A stretch of DNA of 64,000 nucleotides from CAIWHR01 sp963830485. Its GTDB lineage: Bacteria; Pseudomonadota; Gammaproteobacteria; Burkholderiales; Casimicrobiaceae. Made by a program: the position numbers and the translations under genes. The notes beneath the pieces were generated by a model that saw only the letters and a program-made list of their open reading frames with translations, was not told the origin of the DNA and made no database searches. Shown here piece after piece: positions 35,871-46,197 of the stretch (the first letter of the stretch is position 1; each line of letters begins with the position of its first letter). The stretch spans positions 62,001 to 126,000 of the forward strand of contig CAWHNE010000026.1 in assembly GCA_963830485.1 (NCBI GenBank), in the 5' to 3' direction.

Positions 35871-38446
35871 GTGCCAAAACCGGCTCGGAAAGATTCGGCC
35901 ACGGCGAAGCTTCGCCTTCCCGACGCGGTCAAGACCGCCGCGCCGGCGCTGACCGGCATTCTTGCGCGTCCCCGACTCGAGGCGCGACTGGCGCAAATCG
36001 CGGCCCCGGCCAAATGGCTCGTCGCGCCATCGGGGACCGGAAAGTCGACGCTGGTCGCGAGCTATGCCCGCGGTACCGGGCGCACCGTGGTCTGGTATCG
36101 GCTCGACCCGCGCGACGACGACCCGGCGTATTTCTACGACCAGCTCGGGTCGACGCTCGCCGCGGCCATCCGAAAGTTGCCTCGGCTTCCGCGTTTCGCG
36201 GCGGAGGACCGCGAACGCGAGGGCCAATTCGCGGAGCGCTTTGCCGCGGCAGTCCACTCGGCGTGCGGCAAACCGTTGATCCTCGTCTTCGACGATGCGC
36301 ACAAGGTTCGCGACCCGGCACGGTACGACTCTCTCGCGCGACTCGTCGCGGTCGCCGACGCGCGGCTGGAGCTCGTGTTCATCGGCACGGAAACGGCGCC
36401 GCCGGCCTTCTTCGACGCGATCGCCGCGCGCCGCCTCGCGTTGTGCAACGACCTGCGGCTCGAATTCGAACCCGGCGAATGCGTTGCATTGGCGGCAGGG
36501 CTTGAGGCTCGCCCACCCTGACGGCCATGCACTTTCCGCGCTGACCGGCGGCCACGCCGCTGCACTCGTGCTCGCCTGCGAGCTGCTGCGCGGCACTGCC
36601 GCTTCTCCGGTGGACGGCCATTCCGTCGTCGACCAGATCCACCTCCACCTGCTCGACCGGATGCTCGACGCCGCACCGGCGCCCCGGCGCGATCTGCTCG
36701 AGCGGACGGCCTTCGCGCCACACATCACGCCTGCGCTGGCGATCGAATTGGCGGGTGAGGAAGCGGCGGCGGAGCTGGAGCCGCTCGCCGCCCGCGGGCT
36801 GCTGCGAAGGATCGCGAGCGACGGCGGGCCGATCTACGAGGCGCACGGCCTCGTCCGGCGCGGAATGCAGACGCTGTTGCGCAAGCGGCGCGGCGACACA
36901 GAAGCGCAGCAGATTGCACTCGCCACGGCGGCCGCGCTTGAGCGCCACGGTGCGCACGAGGATGCATTCGCGCTCCTGATCGAGTGCGGTGCCCTCGAGG
37001 CGGCGGCACCGGTTCTCGAGACGCTCGCCGAGCGCTACGCGAGAAACGGTCAGGCCGCCCTTCTCTCCCGCTCGCTCGCGCAGCTTCCGGCGAGCGTGGC
37101 GGGTCACAATCCATGGCTGTGCTTCTGGGCGGGTCAGGCGCTCTTGGGCGTGGACGAGGAGGCGGCTCGGGGCTGGTTCGAGCGGAGCTACGTCGGATTC
37201 GAGACGCGCGAACGATCGCGACGGCATGCGCCTCGCTGCGGCGTGCGTCGTCACGGCGTTCGGCCTCGAGTATGGCGACATCCGGTCGATGGACGAATGG
37301 ATGGAACGGCATTCCCGCGCCGGCGGTGATGAGGCTGTCCCCGCCGGCTGTGCCCATGAAGCCTCGCTTTGCCTTGGCGTGATGTGCACGGCGATTGCGC
37401 GCGGTGCGTTTCCTCCGGGGTTCGATACCGAGGCGCTGGTCGCCCGGCTTGATCGTGCTCATCGACGATCCGTCGGCGTGGTTGACGCCTGACCAGCCGA
37501 TCGAGGCCGCACGGCTGCTGATCGACCATCGGCGCATCTTCGGGACGAACGAGCAGGCGCAGGCGGTGGTCATCGCGACGCGCGCCCAGGCGGAACCCGA
37601 AACCACAAGCGCCCTGCAACGCGGCCGCTACTGGATCAGCGCAGCCCTGGCCTATTTCGAGGACGGCCTGCACGTCCCGGCAGCGGATTTTCTCGCGCGC
37701 GCCAGACGCCTCGTCGATGAGACAGGGTCGCGTCGCCTGGCTTTCGAGCTCGGCATGGCCGAGGTCAACTCCGCGTTGAAGCGCAACGACCTCGACGCGG
37801 CGGCCGCTCGATTGTCCGACCTGGAAGCCATTGCCGATCGGAGCGCCGCCGGCGCAGCGCGCCGAGCACGCGCGACTTCACCGCACGCGTGCTGCTCCTC
37901 CAGGGCCTCGCAAGGGAAGGTCTGCGATGGGCGGAGGATGCGCTCAAGACCGCCGCGCTTGCCGGCTATACGGGCGGCCACGCGCGCGCGTTCCAGATCG
38001 AATGCATCTACGCGCTGGCGGCGAATCGGCGCTACCCGGACGCGATTTCTCTCAACGAAAGTCTCAGTCAGGGGTTGGACGGAACGCAGCGCGATGTCGG
38101 ACTTGCGCTCGACGCGTGCCTACGATATCTCGCGGACGGCGGCCAGGACGTCAATTTGCTGCGCCGGGCCTTCGCGCACGCCGCGAATTCGGGGTTCGTC
38201 AACATGCTCGCGCGGGCACGAGACGCGATCGCCCGCCTGTGCGAACGCGCGCTGGCGAACGATATCGAGCCCGACTTCGTGCGTCGCCTGATTGCCGTTC
38301 AGCAACTGGATCCGCCCGAGGACGCGGGACCCTCGTGGCCCTGGCCGGTGCGGATCCGCACGCTGGGCAGCTTCGAACTGGAAATCCGCGGTGAGCGCTA
38401 CACGCCAGCGCACAAGACGCAGGACAAGCCGCTCGAATTGCCGCCG
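35871..38446 (+). pseudogene. MalT-like ATP-dependent regulator with BTAD-type DNA-binding domain lost
   Basis: GTG start. STAND-type NTPase at the front: LTGILARPRLEARL, Walker A PSGTGKSTLV, RTVVWYRLDPRDDDPAYF and Walker B PLILVFDDAH. A long helical-repeat region follows. At the end VRIRTLGSFELEIRGERYTPAHKTQDKPLEL is the beginning of a winged-helix domain of the SARP/BTAD kind. Conservation stops there, and the following sequence belongs to another element read antisense. Frame breaks near 36500, 37212, 37455 and 37858 look like single added bases. The truncation, unlike the breaks, removes the DNA-binding helix, so the gene is probably dead. Confidence 0.65.
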
Positions 38447-38565
38447 GGGTGGATGAGGAAGACGCTACCGAACAGGAGCAGCCGCGCGACGCATCCACCC
38501 AGCTTGTGCAGGACCACACGGCGCCAATCAGTCGAACCGTTGGGAATTTCGAACCAGGATTTCAT
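38398..38565 (-). CDS. Small hypothetical membrane protein, C-terminus truncated
   Basis: 55 residues beginning MKSWFEIPNGSTDWRRVVLHKLGGCVARLLLFGSVF. One hydrophobic span is followed by HPGG, after which the frame reads into the antisense of the broken regulator (SSGLSCVLCAGV), so the native end is missing. A good Shine-Dalgarno (GAGGAGAG) precedes the ATG and lies inside a conserved leader hairpin. I do not recognise a family. It may be the end of an element that inserted into the regulator gene. Confidence 0.4.
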   Translation of the reverse strand: MKSWFEIPNGSTDWRRVVLHKLGGCVARLLLFGSVFLIHPGGNSSGLSCVLCAGV

Positions 38566-38656
38566 GGCTTCTCTCCTCTGCAAGCTCGGCAACGCGCCGA
38601 GATCGGAGAGAGCGTGACGGGACGGCCCCCACGGAATGCCCACGGATTCGATTCAT
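38566..38656 (-). ncRNA. Candidate structured 5' leader, copy A
   Basis: About 91 nt immediately upstream of the small ORF at 38565. It shares some 80 percent of bases with copy B on the other strand. Core: an inner stem CTCGGCG-CGT-TGCCGAG enclosed by CTCTCTCC pairing with GGAGAGA, the latter being the Shine-Dalgarno. Differences from copy B keep the pairing. A cis-acting translational switch is inferred; I do not recognise a known RNA family. Confidence 0.45.
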
Positions 38657-38826
38657 TCCCGTCGTGATGATCCCGGTGCCTCCAAGATTGTGTTCAGCGC
38701 CGGCTATCGGTGCCTGTCGTGTTCAAAGAACTCGCGTGCCGCACTTCGTGGGCGACGGACCGATTGGTCGGCCGATTGCAGCGGCTCGGCGGTGACGATC
38801 GTTACCCGAATCCCGTCGCAACGGCG

Positions 38827-38916
38827 ATGAATCGAATCCGTGGGCATTCCGTGGGGACCGTCCCCGCAGCCTCTCTCCAACCCGGCACGTTGCCGGGCTT
38901 ACAGAGGAGAGAGGAC
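38827..38916 (+). ncRNA. Candidate structured 5' leader, copy B
   Basis: About 90 nt ending at an ATG (38917). Inner stem CCCGGCA-CGT-TGCCGGG, outer stem CCTCTCTCC with GGAGAGAGG, a perfect nine-base pairing that buries the ribosome binding site. A second small palindrome, GGGGAC-C-GTCCCC, lies upstream. Copies A and B face away from each other, separated by about 170 bp that would hold divergent promoters. Confidence 0.45.
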
Positions 38917-39255
38917 ATGAACCCACGCATCCTGCATCTCGACAAGCACGTCACGGCGCGTCCCGTCCAACCGGACGTCTGCCGTCGCCTCCCCCGCGCC
39001 GATGCCCGAAGGGCTCGCCCGTCGCTCGAATGGCGCGATGAGAAGCCTTCTCGCGCTCGCCTTCATGGCGACGGCGGCGCACGCGCAGGTGGACATTTCA
39101 CACGCGCCGTATTCGTATGCGAACGGCGTCCTCGCTGCGCCCAATTACTTCTCGTTCGTCGGGACCGTTCCGGCCGGAAAGGAATTCAACGTCCACCGGC
39201 TCGACGCGTACTCGGTCACGCTCGGCGCGGGCAGCCAATCGAAGGTTGCCGATAG
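38917..39255 (+). CDS. Doubtful ORF behind leader B
   Basis: 112 codons starting MNPRILHLDKHVTARPVQPDVCRRL with a strong ribosome site. The second half is arginine-rich and overlaps the start of the secreted protein at 39038, so only the first 30 or so codons look natural. Given the +1 errors common in this window, it may instead be the real N-terminus of the downstream protein, joined by one extra base before 39000. No family recognised. Confidence 0.25.
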   Translation: MNPRILHLDKHVTARPVQPDVCRRLPRADARRARPSLEWRDEKPSRARLHGDGGARAGGHFTRAVFVCERRPRCAQLLLVRRDRSGRKGIQRPPARRVLGHARRGQPIEGCR

Positions 39256-39766
39256 CTTCACCATCGTCAACGCCGGCTCCGCACCGTCGTCCGCCGCCTA
39301 CGGCGACATCCACGCCATCATCAACGATGGGGCGGGATTGGCGAATGCCGACTACCGGCGCGTGCACTGCGATTCCCCGTCCACCGGCTACTGCATCGCG
39401 AGGAAGACGGCGGCACGCGGGAATCCGAACTCGCCGCCGTGGGGCATGTGGCTGTCGCAGGAGAATGTCGGTCCGTACCTGCAGGCGGTGCGCTGGGTTT
39501 CCGCCGACAATCCGCCCGCCGGAACCACCTACGCGATTCCGCGCATCGACGTGATCAGCAACGACGTGGACGTTACCGCGGCTGTCGTGCAGTGGAACGT
39601 GAGCCCCAAGACCACGGGCGACTACTTGCGCATCCTCAAGCCGCCCCCGGTGTACTCGGGTAGCGGGTACGCGTTCAGGCTGACCAAGGATGGCACCATC
39701 TTCATCGGCGACCTTTCGCTCGACCAATACATCGACGCGAGAATCCGCACGGCGCTCGGGCGTTGA
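39038..39766 (+). CDS. Secreted protein of unknown function
   Basis: 242 residues. The ATG at 39038 gives a clear signal peptide (MRSLLALAFMATAAHA, cut before QVDISHAP). The mature part is beta-rich with no motif I recognise (SYANGVLAAPNYFSFVGTVPAGKEFNVHRLDAYS; CDSPSTGYCIARK has two cysteines that could pair). The C-terminus, YAFRLTKDGTIFIGDLSLDQYIDARIRTALGR, is hydrophilic. It stands alone between leader B and tRNA-Phe. Not obviously an enzyme. Confidence 0.65.
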   Translation: MRSLLALAFMATAAHAQVDISHAPYSYANGVLAAPNYFSFVGTVPAGKEFNVHRLDAYSVTLGAGSQSKVADSFTIVNAGSAPSSAAYGDIHAIINDGAGLANADYRRVHCDSPSTGYCIARKTAARGNPNSPPWGMWLSQENVGPYLQAVRWVSADNPPAGTTYAIPRIDVISNDVDVTAAVVQWNVSPKTTGDYLRILKPPPVYSGSGYAFRLTKDGTIFIGDLSLDQYIDARIRTALGR

Positions 39767-39848
39767 GTATCTCGTTCCTTGGGCGGGCCAAGTTGGGTGC
39801 TTCAGCGCCAGGAGGTGGTCAGTGAAGCAACGAAGGGCCGATGCGATT

Positions 39849-39882
39849 GCGCACCCGACTACTACGCTGTAGCCGGGTGCGC
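39849..39882 (+). terminator. Strong hairpin downstream of the secreted-protein gene
   Basis: GCGCACCCG and CGGGTGCGC pair over nine bases, with an inner CTAC/GTAG pairing, about 85 bp after the stop at 39766. There is no T-run, so it may be a terminator of weak type or an mRNA-stabilising end. The rest of 39767-40000 shows nothing I can name. Confidence 0.4.
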
Positions 39883-40000
39883 GCCCTGATTCAGAGGTTG
39901 CAGATGCTGCAGAGGCGGAGGGACTGGACGTTCACTGTCCCATCCGTGTCCCAGGCTAGTGGGACGACAACGGAATCTGCTTCCATCCCGTTGAATACAT

Positions 40001-40076
<76 letters not shown>

Positions 40077-40143
40077 AAGCCGCGAATTATATCAAAATGC
40101 CGCGCGTTCCTGCTGACCCCTGCGGCCCGCTCGAGCTGGGCGC

Positions 40144-41040
40144 TCAGTCCGCGAAGAACGCCGACAGCTCCGCCAGCGTCTCCTCCGGCGCCTCCTCGGC
40201 GAGATAGTGGCCCGACGGCAGTGCGCGCCCGCGCACGTCCGTCGCAACGGTCCGCCAGTCCGCGACCGGATCGAAGTAGCGGTGGACCACGCCCTTGTCG
40301 CCCCAGAGCACGAGCAGCGGGCACGTCACCTTGCGGCCGGCGGCGACGTCGGCGTCGTCGTGCTCGAGGTCGATCGACGCCGCGGCGCGGTAGTCCTCGC
40401 ACGTCGCGTGAATCGTCGCCGGATCGCGAAAGCAGCGCTCGTACTCGGCGAAGGCGCGCGGATCGAAGATGTTCGCCGCCGACCCCCAGCCGCCGGTCTT
40501 CTTCCGCAGGTAGTAGCCAGGATCCGCGCCGATCAGCTTCTCCGGCAGGTCGAACGGCTGGATCAGGAAGAACCAGTGGTAATACGCGGTCGCAAACGCC
40601 TGGTCCGTCTTGCCGTACATGAGCCGCGTGGGCGAGATGTCGAGCACCGCGACGCGCTCGACCGCCTCCGGATGATCGACGCAAAGGCGGTGCGAGACGC
40701 GACCGCCGCGGTCGTGGCCCGCGAGCCGGAAGCGCGGAAAGCCCAGTGCGCGCATCAGCGCGACCTGATCCGCGGCCATCGCGCGCTTCGAATAGTTGCT
40801 GCTGCGCTCGCCCCCGTCCGGCTTCGACGAGTCGCCGTAGCCGCGCAGGTCGCTGCAGACGACGGTGAACCGTTCCGCGAGACGCGGGGCGATCTTGTGC
40901 CACATCGCGTGCGTCTGCGGATAGCCGTGCAGCATGAGAAGCGGCGGTCCGCTCCCGCCGATCACGCACTGGATCTCCGCCCCCTCGGTCGCGATTCGAC
41001 GCGGCGCAAAGCCCGGGAACAGTGCGGCGTCGGCCGACAC
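40144..41040 (-). CDS. Alpha/beta hydrolase, haloacetate-dehalogenase/epoxide-hydrolase-like
   Basis: 298 residues. LLMLHGYPQTHAMWHKIAPRL (HG oxyanion region), CSDLRGYGDSSKP, nucleophile GHDRGGRVSHRL (Asp, not Ser), and a C-terminal His in LPSGHYLAEEAPEET. An Asp nucleophile in GHDRG is typical of haloacetate dehalogenases and epoxide hydrolases. The GTG at 41040 shares a base with the tctC stop codon. Substrate unknown. Confidence 0.8.
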   Translation of the reverse strand: MSADAALFPGFAPRRIATEGAEIQCVIGGSGPPLLMLHGYPQTHAMWHKIAPRLAERFTVVCSDLRGYGDSSKPDGGERSSNYSKRAMAADQVALMRALGFPRFRLAGHDRGGRVSHRLCVDHPEAVERVAVLDISPTRLMYGKTDQAFATAYYHWFFLIQPFDLPEKLIGADPGYYLRKKTGGWGSAANIFDPRAFAEYERCFRDPATIHATCEDYRAAASIDLEHDDADVAAGRKVTCPLLVLWGDKGVVHRYFDPVADWRTVATDVRGRALPSGHYLAEEAPEETLAELSAFFAD

Positions 41041-42008
41041 TAATCGACCCTCGCGCCGGACTTCTTCACGACGTCGGACCACCTGACGACTTCGGCCTTC
41101 ACGATCGCGGCGAATTCTTCGGGCGAGTCGGCGACGATCTCCGCGCCGAGTGCCCCGAGCTTCTCGCGCACCTCGGGCAGCCCGAGGATCTTCACGATCT
41201 CCGCGTTGAGGCGCTTCACGATCGCGGGCGGCGTCCCGGCGGGCGCGAAGACGCCCTGCCACGAGCCGACCTCGAATCCCGGCAGCCCCGATTCGGCGAG
41301 CGTCGGCACGTCGGGCGCGACGGCCGAGCGCTTCGCCGTCGTCACCGCGAGCGCCTTGAGCTTGCCGGCCTTCGCGAGCGGCCACGCGGTCGTGATGTTG
41401 TCGAACGTCATCGTCACCTGGCCGCCGACGACGTCCTGCAGCGCCGGCGGGCTGCCCTTGTACGGGATGTGCTGCATGTCGACGCCGGCCATCGTCTTGA
41501 AGAGCTCGCCCGACAGGTGCTGCGACGTGCCGTTGCCCGACGATGCGAACGTGTATTTCCCCGGGTTCGTCTTCAGCAGGACGATCAGCTCCTTCACGTC
41601 CTTCGCGGGCACCCCCGGGTTGACGACGAGCATGTTCGGCACGCGCGCGATCATCGTGATCGGCACGAAATCCTTGACCGGATCGTACGGCAGGTCCTTG
41701 TACAGCGACGCGTTGATCGCGTGCGTGCTGATCGTCCCGCCCATGATCGTGTAGCCGTCCGGCGCGGCCTTCGCGGTGAACTCCGCGCCGACGCCGCCGC
41801 CTGCGCCCGGCTTGTTCTCGACGACGACCGGCACGCCCAGCGCGACCGAGAGCTTCTCGCCGACGGTGCGCGCGAGGATGTCGGTCGTGCCGCCCGGCGC
41901 GAACGGCACGATCCACTTGATCGGCTTCGACGGCCACGTCTGGGCCGTCGCCATCGTGGCTGTCGCTGCGAATGCGAGTCCCGCGAACAACGCGACGAAT
42001 CGTTGCAT
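41040..42008 (-). CDS. Tripartite tricarboxylate transporter-type binding protein (Bug family, TctC-like)
   Basis: 322 residues. Signal peptide RFVALFAGLAFAATATMATAQ, then TWPSKPIKWIVPFAPGGTTDILAR, the Bug family hallmark, and YTIMGGTISTHAINASLY. GGGAGG precedes the ATG. No TctA or TctB genes are nearby, which is common for Bug proteins in Burkholderiales. It lies among sugar-acid or hydroxyacid genes, so an organic acid ligand is plausible. Confidence 0.88.
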   Translation of the reverse strand: MQRFVALFAGLAFAATATMATAQTWPSKPIKWIVPFAPGGTTDILARTVGEKLSVALGVPVVVENKPGAGGGVGAEFTAKAAPDGYTIMGGTISTHAINASLYKDLPYDPVKDFVPITMIARVPNMLVVNPGVPAKDVKELIVLLKTNPGKYTFASSGNGTSQHLSGELFKTMAGVDMQHIPYKGSPPALQDVVGGQVTMTFDNITTAWPLAKAGKLKALAVTTAKRSAVAPDVPTLAESGLPGFEVGSWQGVFAPAGTPPAIVKRLNAEIVKILGLPEVREKLGALGAEIVADSPEEFAAIVKAEVVRWSDVVKKSGARVD

Positions 42009-42034
42009 CGTGCCTCCCTCGGATGTTCGTTGGC

Positions 42035-43085
42035 TCAGGCGCAGAGCGCTTCGGCGCGCTTCGAATCGATACCGACCGACGCGGCGGCCGCGAGCAGATC
42101 GGACCACGTCTTGTCGTCGAGCGGCACGCCGGAGGCGAGTCGCGCGGCGCGGTTGCGGCGCTCGATCTCGCCGGGCGCCAGCACCGGCTCGCCGGGCTTC
42201 GCCGGCGGCGACGCCCTCACCCACTCGACGAAGCGCTTCGCCTCGGCGAGGACGCCGCCCTCCTTGTCGTACACGGCCGGCGCGATGTAGATCGACAGCA
42301 TGTTGTTGCGCAGGATCGTGTCGGCGGGATCCGAGCTGCGTCCGGTCGTCACCGCGCCCGCGAGCAGGTCGGTGAGGATCGAAAGCCCCGAGCCCTTGTG
42401 CGCGCCGATCGTGAGCAGCGCGCCGCCGTCGTAGAAATCCTTCGGCTCCGTCGTCGGCCGGCCCGCCTTGTCGACGATCCAGCCCTCGGGCACGCGCTCG
42501 CCCTTGTTCAGCGCGACCATCAGCTTGCCCTCGGCCACCGTCGACGTCGTGATGTCGAGGATCGCCGGCGGCGCGCCCGCGAGCGGAACGCCGATCGCCA
42601 TCGGATTGGTCGACAGGCGCCGGTCGCTGCCGCCGAAGGGCGCGACTCGCTGCGCGCCGGACGTGTTGAGGAAGTGCAGCGACACCTGTCCCGCCTCCGC
42701 CGCCATCTCCGCCCAGTCGCCGAGCCGTCCGAGGTGACCGCAGTTGCGCAGTCCGATCATCGCGATGCCGGTCTTCGCCGCTTTCGCGATGCCGAGCCGC
42801 GTCGCGAATTCGCCGGTCACCTGTCCGAAGCCGCGGTTGCCGTCGATGATCGCAATGCCGTCGCTCTCGAACACGATCGTCGGCGGCGTGTTCGGCTTGA
42901 GCGTGCCGTCGCGGACCCAGTCGAGGTATTTGGAGACGCGCAGCACGCCGTGCGAATCGTGCCCGACGAGATTCGAGTCGACGAGCCGCTGCGCGACCGT
43001 CCGCGCCTCGGCCGCGCTGCAGCCGCCGCCCTCCATGATCGCGGCGACGAGCGCGACGAGCTTCGGCGGCAGCGACCGTCTTCAT
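42035..43085 (-). CDS. Ldh-family (malate/L-lactate dehydrogenase type 2) oxidoreductase, frameshift near start
   Basis: About 349 residues. MEGGGCSAAEARTVAQRLVDSNLVGHDSHGVLRV is the family start with the catalytic His; later text FESDGIAIIDGNRGFGQV, LRNCGHLGRLGDWAEMAA and DIMTTS-like DITTSTVAEGK follow. The ATG at 43085 (MKTVA) is one base out of frame with the rest; a break near 43070 joins them. Otherwise the start is ATG at 43036. The family reduces 2-oxoacids with NAD(P)H. Confidence 0.82.
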
Positions 43086-43089
43086 CAGG

Positions 43090-44821
43090 TCAGTGTATTT
43101 CCGGTTCGGCCGTGGGCGCCGTGCCTTCGAGGAAGTCGAAGTCGCAGCCCTGGTCCGCCTGCGTGATGTGCTGCTGGTAGAGCGCACCGAAGCCGCGCTC
43201 GAAGCGCGGCGGCGGCGCCTTCCACGCCGCGCGGCGGCGCGCGAGCTCGTCGTCGCTCACGTGCAGCACGAGCTTGCGCGCCGGCACGTCGAGCTCGATC
43301 CGATCGCCGTCGCGCACGAGCGCGAGCGGCCCGCCGACGAACGATTCGGGCGCGACATGAAGAACGCAACAGCCGTAAGCCGTCCCGCTCATCCGCGCGT
43401 CGGAGATCCGCACCATGTCGCGCACGCCCTGCGCGAGGAGCTTCTTCGGAATCGGCAGCTGCCCCCATTCGGGCATGCCGGGCGCGCCCTGCGGTCCCGC
43501 GTGCTGCAGCACCAGCACCGAGTCCTTCGTGACCGGCGAGCGCGGGGTCGTCGATGCGCGCCGCCATGTCGTTGTAGTCGGCGAACACGACCGCAGGTCC
43601 GGTGTGCCGCAGCAGATGCGGCTCTGCGGCGGCGGGCTTGATGACCGCACCGTTCGGCGCGAGATTGCCGCGCAGCACGGCGAGGCTGTCGCGCGCGACC
43701 AGCGCCTTGTCGCGCGGCAGGATCACGTCGTGGTCGAAGATCTCCGGCGCCGGCGATGTTCTCGCGCAGCGTTCGGCCGTTGACCGTCTTCGCGTCGAGG
43801 TCGAGCAGGTCGGCGATCGTCGGACGAGCAGCGCGCGCAGGCCGCCCGCGTAGTAGAAGTCCTCCATCAGGTACTTGCCCGCGGGACGGATGTTCGCGAC
43901 GAGCGGCGTGCGCCGCGCGAGCGCGTCGAAGCGGTCGATCGACAGCGGCACGCCGGCACGCCGCGCGAGCGCGACCATGTGCACGACCGCGTTGGTCGAG
44001 CCGCCGAGCGCGAGGACCGCGGTGATCGCGTTGTCGACCGCGGCGGCCGTCACGAAGTCGCGCGGCTTGAGGTCTTCCCACACCATGTCGACGATCCGCC
44101 GTCCCGTCTCGGCCGCCATCCGGCCGTGCCGGGAATCGGCGGCAGGAATCGACGCGGCGCCGGGCAGCGTGAAGCCGATCGCCTCGGCGGCCGAGGTCAT
44201 CGTCGACGCCGTGCCCATCGTCATGCAGTGACCCGGCGAGCGCGCGATGCCGTCCTCGATCGCGTGCCACTGCTCGTCGGTGAGATTGCCCGCGCGCTTC
44301 TCCGCCCAGTACTTCCAGACGTCGGAGCCCGAGCCCAGGAACTGGCCGCGCCAGTCGCCGCGCAGCATCGGGCCCGCGGGCATGAAGATCGCGGGCAGGT
44401 TCATGCTGAGCGCACCCATCAGCAGCGCCGGCGTCGTCTTGTCGCAGCCGCCCATCAGCACCGCGCCGTCGACCGGATACGAGCGCAGGAGCTCCTCGGT
44501 CTCCATCGCGAGCAGGTTGCGATAGAGCATCGTCGTCGGCTTCTGGAACACCTCGGCCAGCGCGATCGCCGGCATCTCGAGCGGGAAGCCGCCCGCCTGC
44601 AGCACGCCGCGCTTCACTTCCTCGGCGCGCTGCCGGAAGTGCGCGTGGCACTGGTTGATGTCGCTCCAGGTGTTGATGATCGCGATGATCGGCTTGCCCT
44701 GGTAGTCGGCGCGCGAATAGCCCATCTGCGCGGCGCGCGAATGGTGGCCGAAGCCGCGCATGTCGCTCGGTCCGAACCAGCGGTGCGAGCGAAGGTCCTC
44801 GGGCTTGCGGCGCGCGGTCAT
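43090..44821 (-). CDS. IlvD/Edd-family dehydratase (dihydroxyacid or sugar-acid dehydratase), frameshifted
   Basis: About 576 residues. LRSHRWFGPSDMRGFGHHSRAAQMGYS at the start and the Fe-S cysteine texts INTWSDINQCH, MGGCDKTTPALLMG and SPGHCMTMGTASTM are present. Near the C-terminus, RISDARMSGTAYGCCVLHVAPES is conserved. Breaks lie near 43830, 43755 and 43545. HRWFG at the start is more like L-arabinonate/pentonate dehydratases than IlvD proper. With the Ldh-like and TctC genes it suggests uptake and breakdown of a sugar acid. Confidence 0.82.
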
Positions 44822-44982
44822 GGGAGGCTTTCGTGTTCGCGCGCCTGGCCCGCGCATCGCGCGGCCGACCGGCAGCGGAGAACGTGGGGCCAATGGCGGC
44901 GTCCCATTATACCGGCCGAATTCGGCGGGCCCGGCGGGCGTCCGCAACGGCCGGGAATCGCGGCCCGCACTGCGTTGTTCGC

Positions 44983-45010
44983 TTGTGCATTCGCGGCGAC
45001 GCGCTATATT
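44983..45010 (+). promoter_or_regulatory. Candidate sigma-70 promoter of the protease gene
   Basis: TTGTGC (44983-44988), 16-bp spacer, TATATT (45005-45010), about 120 bp before the protease ATG. It is the only AT-rich -10-like site in the 309-bp gap between the divergent dehydratase and protease genes. Confidence 0.45.
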
Positions 45011-45130
45011 GGCGACGGTTCCCCGGCTCGCACCGGGCGCTTGCCGGAAGACCCGACCATCGTCGTAACCTTTGCATTTCGCGTTCGGGCCGGCGGGCCC
45101 TGCGCGGCGCCCACCCTCTTGGAGGCCGCC

Positions 45131-46197
45131 ATGCCGACTCCTGTTTCAGCCGCAACGGCTATACCGCGGTCGGCGCGCGCGCTGGCGTTCTTGGCGTCCC
45201 TGCTTCTGATCGCCGGCGCGCGCCTTCGCCGACGATCGCCCGGCGCGATCCGCCGCGAAACCCGCGACGACGGACGCGCCGAACATGGAGCGGTTCTTCG
45301 AGGCGGTGGTCAAAGTGCGCACGCGCGCGGTGCCGAACGCGCGCAGCGCGGCAACGCTCGGACAGGAGCGCGAAGGCACCGGGATCGTCATCGGCGACGA
45401 CGGCCTGATCCTGACGATCGGCTACCTGATCGTCGAGGCGGACGACGTGCAGATCGTCGACGGCCGCGGCCGCTCGCTGCCGGCGCAGGTCGCGGGCTAC
45501 GATCACGCGACCGGGCTTCGGGCTCGTGCGCACCACGGTGCCGCTCGAAGGTGCCGCCGCTCCCGCTCGGCGATTCGGGAAAGCTCGCCCTGCGCGATCC
45601 GGTGCTCGATCGTCAACTACGACGGCGAGAGCGATGTCACGCTCGCCTACGTCGTGTCGAAGCGGCCGTTCACCGGCAGCTGGGAATATCTGCTCGACCA
45701 GGCGATCTTCACGTCGCCGCCGACCGCGAACTGGAGCGGCGCCGCGCTCGTCAACCGCGACCTCAAGCTCGTCGGCGTCGGCTCGCTGATCGTGCGCGAG
45801 GTGGACGCGGACGACGCGGCCGTCCCCGGCAACATGTTCGTGCCGATCGACGCGCTGAAGCCGATCCTCGCCGATCTCGCGAAGACCGGGCAGCGCGCGG
45901 GACCGGCGCGGCCGTGGCTCGGCGTCGCGGCCGACGAAGTGCAGGGTCGCCTCGTCGTCGCGCGCGTCTCGCCGGACGGGTCCGGGCGACAAGGCGGGCA
46001 TCCACGCCGGCGACATCATCCTCGGCGTCGGCGGCGAAGGCGTGCGCACGCAGGCCGAGTTCTACCGCAAGGTGTGGGGCCGCGGCGGCGCGGGCACCGA
46101 CATTCCGCTGCGCGTGCTGCAGGGCATCGACGTGCGCGAGATCACCGTGCACTCGATCGACCGCGTCGAGTACTTCCGCCCGCGCACGACGTACTGA
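45131..46197 (+). CDS. S1C (DegP-like) serine protease with PDZ domain, degenerate triad, frameshifted
   Basis: About 350 residues in several frames. Signal-type N-terminus (ALAFLASLLLIAGA), trypsin fold (GTGIVIGDDGLILTIGYLIVEADDVQIV), a Ser at the nucleophile position in NWSGAALVNRDLKLVGVGSL, and a C-terminal PDZ (GDKAGIHAGDIILGVGGEGVRTQAEFYRKVWG). The usual catalytic His (TNAHV) is replaced by IGYLI, and the Asp position reads DHATGFGLV. Breaks near 45226, 45520, 45548, 45608 and 45980. It may be a non-proteolytic chaperone or sensor. Confidence 0.75.

Noticed and set aside
35871..38446. Intact frameshift-regulated regulator (programmed shifts)
   Set aside because: Breaks are scattered single added bases of the same kind as in unrelated genes, with no slippery sites.
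41976..42034. Terminator between tctC and the Ldh gene
   Set aside because: Only a 26-bp gap with a ribosome binding site; no hairpin with a T-run.
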